34,052 nt of DNA from Pseudomonadales bacterium (GTDB lineage Bacteria > Pseudomonadota > Gammaproteobacteria > Pseudomonadales > Pseudohongiellaceae). The notes beneath the pieces were generated by a model. The model ran no database searches. It was given only the letters and a program-made list of their open reading frames with translations, and was not told the origin of the DNA. Both the position numbers and the translations under genes were made by a program. Of this stretch, positions 12,640 through 21,257 are shown in pieces; position 1 is the first letter of the stretch; each line of letters begins with the position of its first letter. Where the stretch lies: NCBI GenBank assembly GCA_028281635.1, contig JANQJM010000001.1:1-34052 (forward strand). Direction: 5' to 3'.

Positions 12640-13170
12640 ATGCCATTAGCGCTACTGGATATCCTGGATGCTATTGAAACCTTCATGAACAGAGGCGGAC
12701 CTGTGTTGACGATCATCATGGGTCTGCTGCTGATCAAATGGTCGCTGGTTTTTGAGCGCATCTGGTATATCAACACCACTCATAAAGCGAATGTGAAAAG
12801 TACCCTGGCCGAATGGAACGCCAGAGCTGACAAACAATCATGGAGCGCACACCAGATTCGCACCATGATGATTTCCAAGATTTCACTCGATGTCAGAAAC
12901 ACCATGCCGATTATTGAAGTATTGGTGACTATCTGTCCGCTCCTGGGATTGATTGGGACGGTAACGGGAATGATCGAAGTATTCTTCGTGATGTCCTTTT
13001 CCGGTGGCGGCGATGCCAAATCCATGGCCGGCGGTGTATCCAAAGCAACCATTCCAACTATGGCCGGTATGGTCGGAGCGATCTCTGGGATCTTTGCCTT
13101 CAATTATCTGAAGAGCCAGATCGATCGCGATCTCGAACTGCTCGAAGATCACTTACCAATCAACCAATAA
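12640..13170 (+). CDS. exbB: ExbB2-type biopolymer transport protein
   Basis: Inner-membrane channel subunit of the TonB energising complex. 176 residues, the short ExbB2 form. TM1 about 19-40 (VLTIIMGLLLIKWSLVFERIWY), TM2 about 90-115 with CPLLGLIGTVTGMIEVF, and TM3 about 133-155 with ATIPTMAGMVGAISGIFAF. Good ribosome site AGGCGAGG before ATG 12640. Directly after the TtpC-like gene and before exbD; the presence of two ExbB-family proteins in one operon is characteristic of TonB2 systems. Confidence 0.92.
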   Translation: MPLALLDILDAIETFMNRGGPVLTIIMGLLLIKWSLVFERIWYINTTHKANVKSTLAEWNARADKQSWSAHQIRTMMISKISLDVRNTMPIIEVLVTICPLLGLIGTVTGMIEVFFVMSFSGGGDAKSMAGGVSKATIPTMAGMVGAISGIFAFNYLKSQIDRDLELLEDHLPINQ

Positions 13171-13197
13171 GTTGAATTAAGAACAGGCCAGAGAATT

Positions 13198-13605
13198 ATG
13201 AAATCAGGTTTAATGAGGAAGAAAGATCAGGAAGAAGCCGGTGAGATTGACCTCACACCGATGCTGGACGTGGTCTTTATCCTGCTTATTTTCTTCATCG
13301 TGACTTCCGTATTCGTCACCGAGGCGGGTATCGAAGTAATTAAACCGGAAGCATCCACTGCGGGTGAAACTTCCGGTGACTTGATACTGATTGCTGTCGG
13401 TCCTGGTGGTGACATCTGGATTGATGGCGATCAGATAGATCCCCGATTTATCCGTTCCCGTTTCGAGTTGCGTCTCGCTGATGCACCGAACTCGGCGGTA
13501 ATTATTCAGGCGGATCAAAATGCTAATAACGAACAGGTTATGTTAATCCTGGAAGCGGCAAGGGAAGCTAACATCGAAGACGTCAGAATTTCTGCGGAGG
13601 CGTAA
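13198..13605 (+). CDS. exbD: ExbD2-type biopolymer transport protein
   Basis: 135 residues. Short cytoplasmic N-terminus, one TM segment (about 23-42) and a periplasmic domain. EIDLTPMLDVVFILLIFF carries D24, equivalent to the proton-conducting Asp of E. coli ExbD (D25). The C-terminal domain has VIIQADQNANNEQVM, typical of ExbD/TolR. It works with ExbB to couple proton flow to TonB movement. Three bases separate it from tonB. Confidence 0.94.
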   Translation: MKSGLMRKKDQEEAGEIDLTPMLDVVFILLIFFIVTSVFVTEAGIEVIKPEASTAGETSGDLILIAVGPGGDIWIDGDQIDPRFIRSRFELRLADAPNSAVIIQADQNANNEQVMLILEAAREANIEDVRISAEA

Positions 13606-13608
13606 ATC

Positions 13609-14223
13609 ATGATATTTATTAGATGGGCAATTTCTATGGGCATGGCCGTAGTCATTACTTTAGGCCTGTTCTATTTCATGCAAGCACTGATTGCGACTGG
13701 TGAACGATTCGACGAGCGGGTCAATGTCGTTCGCATTGTCGATGCCACGATGCCAGATATCGAACTGGAGGTAATCGAGGAAATCGACAAGCCAGAAATG
13801 ATTGAGGAAGTCACTCAGGAAACCCCTGATACACCAGAGAAGCAGATCAATCTGGACTCAGGTCCGTCACTTAATATCGAGCGAGCAAGTGTTGACCTAG
13901 ACACTGGCCTTGAATTGAGCAATGCATCGATTTCCGCCACCGATGGTGATTATCTGCCATTGGTTGCGATTGCACCGCAATATCCTACTCGTGCTGCTCA
14001 ACGCGGAATCGAGGGTTGGTGTCTGGTGAGCTTCACTGTGGACGGGTTGGGTAACGTAGTTGAAGATACGATTACAGTAGTGGACGCAGAGCCGCCCAAT
14101 ATATTTGATCGCTCCTCCTTGCGAGCTGCGGCGCGCTTCAAGTTCCAGCCCCGAGTAGTGGATGGGCAGGGTGTTGAAGTTCCTGGTGTGCAGTACCTGT
14201 TTCGTTATCAGTTAGAAGAGTAA
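13609..14223 (+). CDS. tonB: TonB2-type energy transducer
   Basis: 204 residues. One N-terminal TM anchor (about 6-29), an acidic linker with some Pro/Glu (about 45-80), and a C-terminal TonB domain (about 122-204): APQYPTRAAQRGIEGW, VSFTVDGLGNV, and FDRSSLRAAARFKFQPRV ending VQYLFRYQLEE. It is shorter than E. coli TonB and lacks the long Pro-Glu/Pro-Lys spacer, as expected for TonB2. It should contact TonB-dependent outer-membrane receptors; none is encoded in this window, so the substrate is unknown. Confidence 0.93.
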   Translation: MIFIRWAISMGMAVVITLGLFYFMQALIATGERFDERVNVVRIVDATMPDIELEVIEEIDKPEMIEEVTQETPDTPEKQINLDSGPSLNIERASVDLDTGLELSNASISATDGDYLPLVAIAPQYPTRAAQRGIEGWCLVSFTVDGLGNVVEDTITVVDAEPPNIFDRSSLRAAARFKFQPRVVDGQGVEVPGVQYLFRYQLEE

Positions 14224-14243
14224 GCAAAGGATTTAGAGCCGAC

Positions 14244-15602
14244 ATGAAAGCAATCAACAAGTTATCTCTAGCATTCCTGGTTGCAGTACTTGCTGCAGCA
14301 TTGTTACCGGTGCAGGGCGCGCTGGCTGGTGAAGAAGAGCGTGCACCACCCGAAGCTCGGACCGCTGGTACATTGAGTCAGCAGGTGATGCGTGCCATTA
14401 CCGATATTCAGGAACTGATGTCTCCTGAGGATGGAGGTGAACCCAATTACGCCGAAGCCAAGATTGAACTAGATCAGCTTCGCGAACGGCGTTGGGAACG
14501 CATGAATGACTTCGAAAAATCGACCCTGCTGAGTTTCTACACTAACTATTACCTTGGATTGGAAGATTTCCAGGGCGCCCTGGGAATTTTCGAAGAGATG
14601 TTGCTCATTGAAGAGCTGCGTATGGATCAACGCCTGAGAACTCTGCGTTCGTTAGGTCAGCTCTATGCAGCGGAGGAGGAGTGGCAGAATTCCATCAACA
14701 ATTACACCTCCTGGCGTGAGCTTTCGCTGGAAGAAGACATCATCGTATTCAAAGGGCTCTCCTATGCGCATTACCAGCTAGAGCAGTATATAGAAGCACT
14801 GCCTTACTGGCTGGACTATATGAATATGTCCCTGAGTGTTGGCGAAGAGTTAGGCCGTGATGATTATGCTTATCTCAACGGAATCTACTTCACCCTGGAG
14901 GACTTCGACAATGCGCTGGATCTGACCAAGACCATGATTGTGAAATTCGACAATCCGACTGACTGGTTGAATCTTAATGCGATCTACGCCAGCCTTGATC
15001 AGGAAGACCGAAGAGTACAGGCGTTGAATCTGGCCTATATTGCGGGCCATCTCGACGATGAGCAGCGCTATTTGAATCTAGGACAATCCCTGGCGGGAAT
15101 GAATATTCCACTTTCTGGATCCAAGATCATCGAAGAAGGGCTTGAGCTGGATATCATCGAAGACAATGTGGAAAACCTGGAAATCGCTACCCAGATGCAT
15201 CTGATTGCCAGTACTTATGAAGATGGTTTGCCGAATGCTCTGCGAGTGGCTGAAATGTCAGACAGTGGCGATGGCTGGGATAACGTAGGGTATATCCATT
15301 ATTTGATGGCCAATTACGAAGAGGCTGCAGAAGCCTTCCAGTCAGCGGTTGATAAAGGCAATCTGAGTGACAGGTCGGCAACTCTGCTCTTCCTCGCTCG
15401 TTCACTACTGGAACTCGATGACTTTGAGGGGGCGCGTGCAGCGGCTCGACAGGCATCAGATGCTGGTGATGAGAATAGCCGGAATTCAGCCGAACAGTAC
15501 CTCAATTTCATAGCGACCACCGAAACCCGGCACAACATCATTGAGGAAAGAAAGGCTGAAGCCATCGACTATTATCGGCCCTATCCCTCACTGATAGATT
15601 AG
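14244..15602 (+). CDS. Secreted tetratricopeptide-repeat protein of the TonB2-type operon
   Basis: 452 residues, strongly acidic. Signal peptide with hydrophobic core (about 8-26) and cleavage near ALA28. The rest is helical, with TPR-like units such as YYLGLEDFQGALGIFEEML, LSYAHYQLEQYIEALPYW, YIHYLMANYEEAAEAFQSAV and LARSLLELDDFEGARAAAR. TPR proteins commonly close operons with DUF3450-TtpC-ExbB2-ExbD2-TonB2 order, but their function is not defined; a periplasmic scaffold between TonB2 and receptors is my inference. It lies 20 bases after tonB and is followed by an intrinsic terminator. Confidence 0.85.
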   Translation: MKAINKLSLAFLVAVLAAALLPVQGALAGEEERAPPEARTAGTLSQQVMRAITDIQELMSPEDGGEPNYAEAKIELDQLRERRWERMNDFEKSTLLSFYTNYYLGLEDFQGALGIFEEMLLIEELRMDQRLRTLRSLGQLYAAEEEWQNSINNYTSWRELSLEEDIIVFKGLSYAHYQLEQYIEALPYWLDYMNMSLSVGEELGRDDYAYLNGIYFTLEDFDNALDLTKTMIVKFDNPTDWLNLNAIYASLDQEDRRVQALNLAYIAGHLDDEQRYLNLGQSLAGMNIPLSGSKIIEEGLELDIIEDNVENLEIATQMHLIASTYEDGLPNALRVAEMSDSGDGWDNVGYIHYLMANYEEAAEAFQSAVDKGNLSDRSATLLFLARSLLELDDFEGARAAARQASDAGDENSRNSAEQYLNFIATTETRHNIIEERKAEAIDYYRPYPSLID

Positions 15603-15613
15603 TACCGAAAGTA

Positions 15614-15642
15614 CTTGAATCCCGGGGGTCCGCCCCCATCTA
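15614..15642 (+). promoter_or_regulatory. Sigma-32 heat-shock promoter for htpG
   Basis: CTTGAA (15614-15619), a 14-base spacer, then CCCCATCTA (15634-15642). This fits the RpoH consensus CTTGAA-N13-17-CCCCATtTA almost perfectly and precedes a known heat-shock gene. The GGGGG/CCCCC bases around the spacer can also pair. Predicted transcription start is about 15646-15650. Confidence 0.85.
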
Positions 15643-15643
15643 G

Positions 15644-15676
15644 AAACCCGATCACCGTAAGGAGATCGGGTTTTTT
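15644..15676 (+). terminator. Intrinsic terminator after the TonB2-type operon, overlapping the htpG start point
   Basis: AAACCCGATC (15644-15653) pairs with GATCGGGTTT (15664-15673); the loop is ACCGTAAGGA and a TTTTTT run occupies 15671-15676. A textbook Rho-independent terminator for transcripts arriving from the TPR gene. It sits downstream of the htpG -10 element, so the htpG transcript should begin inside its left arm. Confidence 0.85.
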
Positions 15677-15713
15677 ATTGATTGACGAAAAGGGCAGGAC
15701 ACGAGGTAAAACG

Positions 15714-17636
15714 ATGACTACCGAGACTCAAGCAGAAACCAGGGGGTTTGAAACTGAGGCAAAGCAACTGCTTCATTTGATGATTCATTCCTTGTACAGC
15801 AACAAGGAAATCTTTCTCCGGGAACTCATCTCGAACGCATCAGATGCGGCAGATAAGCTTCGCTTTGCAGCGCTGTCGAAACCAGAATTGCTCGAAAGCG
15901 ATTCGGAGTTAAAGGTTCAAATCGACTTCGACAGTGAGAACAACAGCATTACGATCTCTGACAATGGGATTGGTATGAATAGGGATGAAGTCATCACCAA
16001 TCTGGGCACCATCGCCAAGTCAGGAACTGCTCAATTTCTCGAATCCCTGACTGGGGATCAGCAAAAAGACTCGCAACTCATCGGACAGTTCGGTGTAGGT
16101 TTCTATTCTGCCTTCATTGTGGCTGATGAGGTTGAAGTATTAACCCGAAAAGCCGGTGATGCGGCCGACCAGGCCAGCCATTGGAAATCGAAAGGGGAGT
16201 CTGAATACACCATTGAAAGTGCTGAAAAAGCAGAACGGGGAACTACCGTTACTTTGCATCTGAAGTCGGATGAGAAAGAGTTTGCTGAATCTTTCAGACT
16301 GAGAAGCATAGTGAAGCGTTATGCCGATCATCTGTCCATTCCGGTAATGATGGAGAAGCAAGACTTCAGTCAAACGGAAGATGATGACGAGAACAAGGAT
16401 GAAGCAGAGAAACAGGTTGAATACGAGGCTGTGAATGCTGCCAAAGCACTGTGGACCCGCTCCAGAAGTGAAGTAGAAGACGACGAATACAAGGAATTCT
16501 ACAAACACGTAAGTCATGACTTTGAAGATCCATTGGACTGGAGTCATAACAAGGTCGAAGGCAAGCTGGAGTACACAAGTCTATTGTACGTGCCAGGTCG
16601 TGCACCTTTCGATTTATGGAATCGTGATGCGGCAAGAGGTCTTAAGCTTTATGTGCAACGCGTGTTCATCATGGATGATGCCGAGCAATTTCTGCCACTC
16701 TATTTACGCTTCATGAAAGGTGTCGTTGACTCGAATGACATCTCCCTGAATGTCTCTCGGGAAATTCTACAGAAAGATCCGGCCGTTGATTCCATGCGCA
16801 GCGCGCTGACCAAACGTGCGCTAGATATGCTGGATAAGTTACGCAAGAACGATAAAGAGAAATACAGTACATTCTGGGAGCAGTTTGGTCAGGTATTGAA
16901 AGAAGGCCCGGCCGAAGATTTCGCCAATAAGGAAAAAATTGCGAAGCTGTTGCAGTTCACGACGACAAATTCAAGCTCGGAAGCCCAGGACCATAGTCTG
17001 GATGAATACATTGAACGCATGCAGGATAACCAGGACAAGATTTACTATTTGGTTGCCGATTCCCTGAAAGCTGCTCAAAACAGTCCTCATCTGGAGATCT
17101 TTCGCAAAAAAGGTATCGAAGTGATTCTAATGACCGACCGTATCGATGAATGGTTGATGGGTCATCTTACAGAATACGATGGTAAGCCATTCCAGGATGT
17201 ATCCCGCGGCGAATTGGATCTGGGGAAACTGGAGGATGAGGAAGAAAAAGAGCAGCAAGAAAAGTCAGAAAAGGCACTGGAAGGCCTCACCGAGCGCATC
17301 AAAGAATCGCTTGCTGATCGTGTCAATGAGGTGCGACTGACTCATCGCTTAACCGATTCGCCAGCGTGTCTGGCAATTGATGAAGGCGCTATGGGAGCGC
17401 AGATGCGCAAGATAATGGAAGCCTCGGGTCAGGCGGTACCAGAAACCAGGCCACACTTCGAAATCAATCCAGAGCACCCGCTCGTGGAAAGGTTGGATAA
17501 GGAACAGGACGAAGAACGCTTTGGCGATCTGGTTGAAATCCTGTTTGGTCAGGCAAGTCTGGCCGATGGCGGCCAGTTGGATGATCCGGGGGAATTTTCC
17601 GCTCGCTTAAACAAGGTGCTGCTGCAACTGCAATAG
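15714..17636 (+). CDS. htpG: Chaperone HtpG (bacterial Hsp90)
   Basis: ATP-dependent cytosolic homodimeric chaperone. The ATG at 15714 with GAGGTAAA upstream gives 640 residues. Reading further upstream in frame would run through the terminator hairpin, so longer versions are wrong. N-terminal GHKL ATPase: [15 protein letters not shown] (Mg/ATP Asn), [25 protein letters not shown] and GTTVTLHL. The middle domain has NVSREILQ, and the C-terminal dimerisation domain runs to the end. A charged Glu/Asp/Lys insert (about 220-240) links N and middle domains. Monocistronic, between a terminator and convergent argS; heat-shock control through the sigma-32 promoter at 15614-15642. Confidence 0.97.
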   Translation: MTTETQAETRGFETEAKQLLHLMIHSLYSNKEIFLRELISNASDAADKLRFAALSKPELLESDSELKVQIDFDSENNSITISDNGIGMNRDEVITNLGTIAKSGTAQFLESLTGDQQKDSQLIGQFGVGFYSAFIVADEVEVLTRKAGDAADQASHWKSKGESEYTIESAEKAERGTTVTLHLKSDEKEFAESFRLRSIVKRYADHLSIPVMMEKQDFSQTEDDDENKDEAEKQVEYEAVNAAKALWTRSRSEVEDDEYKEFYKHVSHDFEDPLDWSHNKVEGKLEYTSLLYVPGRAPFDLWNRDAARGLKLYVQRVFIMDDAEQFLPLYLRFMKGVVDSNDISLNVSREILQKDPAVDSMRSALTKRALDMLDKLRKNDKEKYSTFWEQFGQVLKEGPAEDFANKEKIAKLLQFTTTNSSSEAQDHSLDEYIERMQDNQDKIYYLVADSLKAAQNSPHLEIFRKKGIEVILMTDRIDEWLMGHLTEYDGKPFQDVSRGELDLGKLEDEEEKEQQEKSEKALEGLTERIKESLADRVNEVRLTHRLTDSPACLAIDEGAMGAQMRKIMEASGQAVPETRPHFEINPEHPLVERLDKEQDEERFGDLVEILFGQASLADGGQLDDPGEFSARLNKVLLQLQ

Positions 17637-17684
17637 TTAGCTGTTTTCCAGCTCCACGCTTACTGCAGTCAGGCCCTTACTCGC

Positions 17685-19421
17685 TTACATCTTTTCCAGG
17701 GTTTCGATTCCCAGCAGGTCGAGACCCTGTTGCAGTGTCTGTGCGGTAAGCTGAGACAAAGCCAGACGAGACTGCAGGATGGTAGTATCCTCAGCCTTTA
17801 GAACGGGACAGACCTCATAGAAACGCATAAACAGGCCTGCCAATTCGTAGAGGTAGTTACACAATTGATTTGGGAAACAGTCCTGAGCAACGGCAGACAC
17901 TACTTCGGGTAGTTGCAGGTTCTTAAGCAGCAGTGCCCGTTCTTTAGTCTCAGCTACGCCACTGACTGCGAACGCAGTAACTTCTGGTGCCTTTCTGAGT
18001 ATGCTGCGTATTCTGGCATAGGCGTAGAGCATATAGGGTGCGGTATTGCCTTCGAAAGACAGCATGGTATTCCAGTCGAAAACATAATCGCTTGTTCGAT
18101 TCTTCGAAAGATCCGCATACTTCACTGCACCGATTCCCACACTCTGTGCCACGCGGGTTTTTTCGTCGGCAGTCAGCGCAGGGTTTTTCTCGCTGACTAA
18201 ATCGTGAGCGCGCTTTACCGCCTCATCCAGTAAGTCCTCCAGTTTAACTGAATCACCGGACCTGGTTTTAAACGGGCGACCGTCACTGCCCATGATCGTA
18301 CCGTAGGCGATGTGTTCCAGGGAAAGGCTGTCATCCGCGAAACCTGCTTCCAGGGCAACGGCAAACACCTGTTGAAAGTGTAATGACTGCCGGGCGTCTA
18401 CAACGTACAGGGAGCGATGGATGTTTTCAGCCATTCGCAAGCGTACTGCGGCGAGATCGGTAGTAGAGTATAAATATCCACCGTCAGATTTTTGAACGAT
18501 TAATGGCAGTAGATCTCCATCCTTCCCCTTGAATTGATCTAAAAAGACACACCTGGCGCCATCGGACTCGGTGAGCAGGTCTTTCGATTCCAGGTCGGAG
18601 ATGATTAAGGAGAGGTCATCGTTGTAGCGACTTTCTGCGTCGAGGTCATCTCTGCTCAGAGTCACGGCCAGTTTCTTATATACAGCTTCACAGTGCTTCA
18701 ATGATTCATCAATGAACTGTTCCCATGCGGCTACGTATTCAGGATCACCACTTTGCAGTTTGACCACGGCGAGTCGTGATGCGGTGGCAAATTCTGCATC
18801 GTTGTCAAATCTCTCCTTTGCCTCCCGGTAGAAGACTTCCAGGTCTTCAAGCTGAGTTCCAAGTTCTGCCTGGTCACTCTCAAGCTCACGAAGGTGGGTT
18901 ATGAGCATGCCAAACTGGGTTCCCCAGTCTCCTACATGGTTTTGTCGGACCACTTCATGGCCCAGCTTTTCCAATACCCTTACCAGGCAATCACCGATGA
19001 TGGTGCCGCGCAGGTGACCAACGTGCATTTCCTTGGCCAGATTTGGTGAAGAGTAATCAACGGCGATCTTCTGTGGTGAGTCCGATGTGCCGATAAATTG
19101 GCTGGGGTTCTGCAAGGCAGAGTTAGCCTCACTGAGGAGATAGGAATCTGCCAAATGAATGTTGATAAAACCGGGTCCGGCAACTTCCAACCTGTCGATA
19201 GGAGACAATGCCGCAGCTTCCAGGTGCTCGACGACTTGCTGCGCCAATGCCCTGGGATTAGTGCGTAATTGTTTGGCAATGGCCATCACACCATTGGCCT
19301 GATAGTCACCAAACTCGGGCTTGGAGGCGGTTACCACATTGGCGTTGCAATCGGATGAGCCGCTGATCACCGCCATGGCTTCACTAACCGCTGAATTAAG
19401 TTGTTGCTTGATCGATTCCAT
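17685..19421 (-). CDS. argS: Arginyl-tRNA synthetase
   Basis: Class I synthetase charging tRNA-Arg. The start ATG at 19421 (MESIKQQLNSAV) gives 578 residues, matching E. coli (577); the open frame continues to 19538 but those 39 residues have no family counterpart. N-terminal additional domain with KPEFGDYQANGVMAIAK; HIGH motif as HVGH in NLAKEMHVGHLRGTIIGD; the KMSKS position is replaced by GRPFKTRSGDSVKL, as in other bacterial ArgS; C-terminal DALR anticodon domain with FEGNTAPYMLYAYARI. Convergent with htpG and divergent from rluC. Confidence 0.96.
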   Translation of the reverse strand: MESIKQQLNSAVSEAMAVISGSSDCNANVVTASKPEFGDYQANGVMAIAKQLRTNPRALAQQVVEHLEAAALSPIDRLEVAGPGFINIHLADSYLLSEANSALQNPSQFIGTSDSPQKIAVDYSSPNLAKEMHVGHLRGTIIGDCLVRVLEKLGHEVVRQNHVGDWGTQFGMLITHLRELESDQAELGTQLEDLEVFYREAKERFDNDAEFATASRLAVVKLQSGDPEYVAAWEQFIDESLKHCEAVYKKLAVTLSRDDLDAESRYNDDLSLIISDLESKDLLTESDGARCVFLDQFKGKDGDLLPLIVQKSDGGYLYSTTDLAAVRLRMAENIHRSLYVVDARQSLHFQQVFAVALEAGFADDSLSLEHIAYGTIMGSDGRPFKTRSGDSVKLEDLLDEAVKRAHDLVSEKNPALTADEKTRVAQSVGIGAVKYADLSKNRTSDYVFDWNTMLSFEGNTAPYMLYAYARIRSILRKAPEVTAFAVSGVAETKERALLLKNLQLPEVVSAVAQDCFPNQLCNYLYELAGLFMRFYEVCPVLKAEDTTILQSRLALSQLTAQTLQQGLDLLGIETLEKM

Positions 19422-19462
19422 TGACTCTCGCCAGCAGCCTGGACTTGCCCAAAAAGGTGGGG

Positions 19463-19468
19463 ATTTTA
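19463..19468 (-). promoter_or_regulatory. Candidate -10 element for argS
   Basis: On the minus strand this reads TAAAAT within GTGTAAAATCCCC, about 40 bases before the argS ATG, which would give a short leader. I found no convincing -35 at 16-18 bases, so the call is tentative. Confidence 0.3.
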
Positions 19469-19618
19469 CACTAATAAGCCTGCCGACATGGCACTGCTGA
19501 GTGAATTCCCGCGCCTCATCCAAGGCAAGGGAGGCCACCGTGGCCGGCGCAGCATGTCATGATCGGGTAGAATTGGATCGCCATTTCCTCCGCCAATATC
19601 AAACTGCTGTAAATCGCC

Positions 19619-20557
19619 TTGTCTGACCACACACAAGTCCAATTTGTTCGTATTGAGCAAGCCAATGATGGGCAGCGCCTGGATAACTTCCTGTTTCGCT
19701 ATTTGAAAGGAGTGCCGCGCTCCCGGATCTACCGCTTTATCAGGCGCGGTGAGGTGCGCATCAACAAAAAACGCTGTAAACCGGAGTCACGCCTCACAAA
19801 GGGCGATATGGTGCGAATTCCGCCCCATGAGGCAGCAGATATGGATCAGCCCCCAAGGCCCAGCAGCAGCCTTGCAGCGCTGATTAAGCAAAACGTTCTT
19901 TATGAAGATGACGATCTGCTGTTGCTGAATAAACCCGCTGGTCTCGCGGTTCATGGCGGCTCCGGAATTCGCCTGGGGCTCATCGAAGCAGTGCGCCAGA
20001 TCGACCCTGCCTGGCAGCGAGCAGAGTTGGCCCACCGGCTGGATCGGGATACTTCCGGTTGTCTGGTTCTTTGTAAAAATATGAGCTATTTAAAAGGCTT
20101 ACAGCAACAACTTAAAAATAAAACTGTAGAAAAGGATTATCTCGCCCTGGTCTATGGCCGGTGGCAGGATGGTCTCACAGAGATCGATGCGCCGCTGCAG
20201 AAAAACACCCTCAGCTCCGGTGAGCGTATGGTCCGTGTGGAAATGTCAGGCAAGCCATCTCGGACTCGATTTGAGATCAACCAGCGCTTCAGAGAGGCGA
20301 CCCTGTTGCAGGCCTCACCGGAAACCGGGCGTACCCATCAGATTCGCGTGCATTGTCAGTTCGCCGGTCATTCTATAGTGGGTGATAGCAAATATCGGGC
20401 TGGCGACAGTGCAGCGAGTGAGGGTTTAAGGCGCTATAAAGGCCTGTGTCTGCATGCCCGTCGCATCGCCTTTAAGAACCCCGCGACTGGTGACCAGGTG
20501 GAGGTAAGTGCGACGCCGGATGAGCGCTTTAATAGCCTCCTAAAAAATCTGGATTAA
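19619..20557 (+). CDS. rluC: Ribosomal large subunit pseudouridine synthase C
   Basis: Isomerises uridines of 23S rRNA (positions 955, 2504 and 2580 in E. coli). 312 residues with a TTG start; no ATG or GTG is available in frame before the S4 domain, and the TTG gives the usual N-terminal length. S4 RNA-binding domain about 17-75 (GQRLDNFLFRYLKGVPRSRI, RRGEVRINKKR). Catalytic domain with LLLNKPAGLAVHGGSG, then HRLDRDTSGCLVL with catalytic D144, and GRTHQIRVH. In many relatives rluC is divergent from rne; here the divergent neighbour is argS. Confidence 0.93.
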   Translation: MSDHTQVQFVRIEQANDGQRLDNFLFRYLKGVPRSRIYRFIRRGEVRINKKRCKPESRLTKGDMVRIPPHEAADMDQPPRPSSSLAALIKQNVLYEDDDLLLLNKPAGLAVHGGSGIRLGLIEAVRQIDPAWQRAELAHRLDRDTSGCLVLCKNMSYLKGLQQQLKNKTVEKDYLALVYGRWQDGLTEIDAPLQKNTLSSGERMVRVEMSGKPSRTRFEINQRFREATLLQASPETGRTHQIRVHCQFAGHSIVGDSKYRAGDSAASEGLRRYKGLCLHARRIAFKNPATGDQVEVSATPDERFNSLLKNLD

Positions 20558-20571
20558 TCTATTTATTACAA

Positions 20572-20596
20572 AGGTTTAAAACAGTTTTACGAACCT
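20572..20596 (+). other. Hairpin between rluC and yceD
   Basis: AGGTTTAAAAC and GTTTTACGAACCT pair with a two-base CG bulge and a minimal loop. No T-run follows, so it is a weak terminator candidate or a chance palindrome. It ends just before the yceD promoter. Confidence 0.3.
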
Positions 20597-20616
20597 GATA
20601 TTGAGCTAATTTGGCT

Positions 20617-20645
20617 TTGACAGCAGCGCTGTTGAGCCCTAGAAT
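20617..20645 (+). promoter_or_regulatory. Near-consensus sigma-70 promoter for yceD-rpmF-plsX
   Basis: TTGACA (20617-20622), a spacer of exactly 17 bases, and TAGAAT (20640-20645). The expected start of transcription, about 20651-20653, is two to four bases before the yceD ATG at 20655, so the transcript has essentially no leader. This is the best sigma-70 promoter seen in the window. Confidence 0.85.
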
Positions 20646-20654
20646 TGCGCGCCT

Positions 20655-21206
20655 ATGTCAGAGGGCCCAATTCCAGCTTATGTGGACGTTCGAAAGGCGT
20701 TCGGGCAAATGCTTTCCCTCAGCGGTTCTGTCAGTCTGGAATTGCTGCCTCGATTTCGAGAATGTCTGGCAAGCGATCAGGCCCGGGTAGGGGTCAGCCT
20801 GAGTTTTTCAATTGATCCAATAACGGGGCAGCGTCAGATAAGCGGCGTCATCGACGCTCAGGTAGAAATGACCTGTCAGCGATGTTTGCAGCCAGTAGAA
20901 GTGGGGCTAAGTGACCCGATTCGGCTGGCGCTATTGGTCTCAGAGGACCAGGAGGCTGGTCTGGAACCGGAATGGGACCCCTGGATCTGTATCGAACCCA
21001 AACTGGAATTGGCGGAACTGGTAGAGGAACAGTTAATACTGGCGCTGCCGATAGTCATTCTGCACGACGATGAGGCGTGCATAAACAAGCTGGAATATAA
21101 GGTAGTGCCTGAGACCGTAGCTGACGAAAAAGAGCCGAGTGCAGCGAATCCTTTTGCCGTGCTCAGTGGACTGAAAGCAAAGAAGGCAAAGACAGAATCG
21201 AGTTAG
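20655..21206 (+). CDS. yceD: 23S rRNA accumulation protein YceD (DUF177)
   Basis: 183 residues of the DUF177 family, linked to 23S rRNA/50S accumulation and nearly always upstream of rpmF. It has the family pair of cysteines in MTCQRCLQPVEV, the acidic LVEEQLILALPIV followed by HDDEAC, and the C-terminal NPFAVLSGLKAKK. The N-terminus aligns in length with E. coli YceD, supporting ATG 20655. No Shine-Dalgarno can exist: GCGCCT precedes the ATG and the promoter's -10 ends nine bases before it. Expected to be translated from a leaderless mRNA. Confidence 0.92.
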   Translation: MSEGPIPAYVDVRKAFGQMLSLSGSVSLELLPRFRECLASDQARVGVSLSFSIDPITGQRQISGVIDAQVEMTCQRCLQPVEVGLSDPIRLALLVSEDQEAGLEPEWDPWICIEPKLELAELVEEQLILALPIVILHDDEACINKLEYKVVPETVADEKEPSAANPFAVLSGLKAKKAKTESS

Positions 21207-21257
21207 ATCCCGGTATGACAATATCCGGGCTCAAAAGTTTTCAATTGGAGATACATC

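Noticed and set aside
15615..15713. N-terminal extension of htpG
   Set aside because: The extra codons run through the sigma-32 promoter and the terminator hairpin; the ATG at 15714 has a good ribosome site and matches family length.
19422..19538. 39-residue N-terminal extension of argS
   Set aside because: No counterpart in ArgS proteins; ATG 19421 gives the canonical length and the candidate promoter -10 lies inside the extension.
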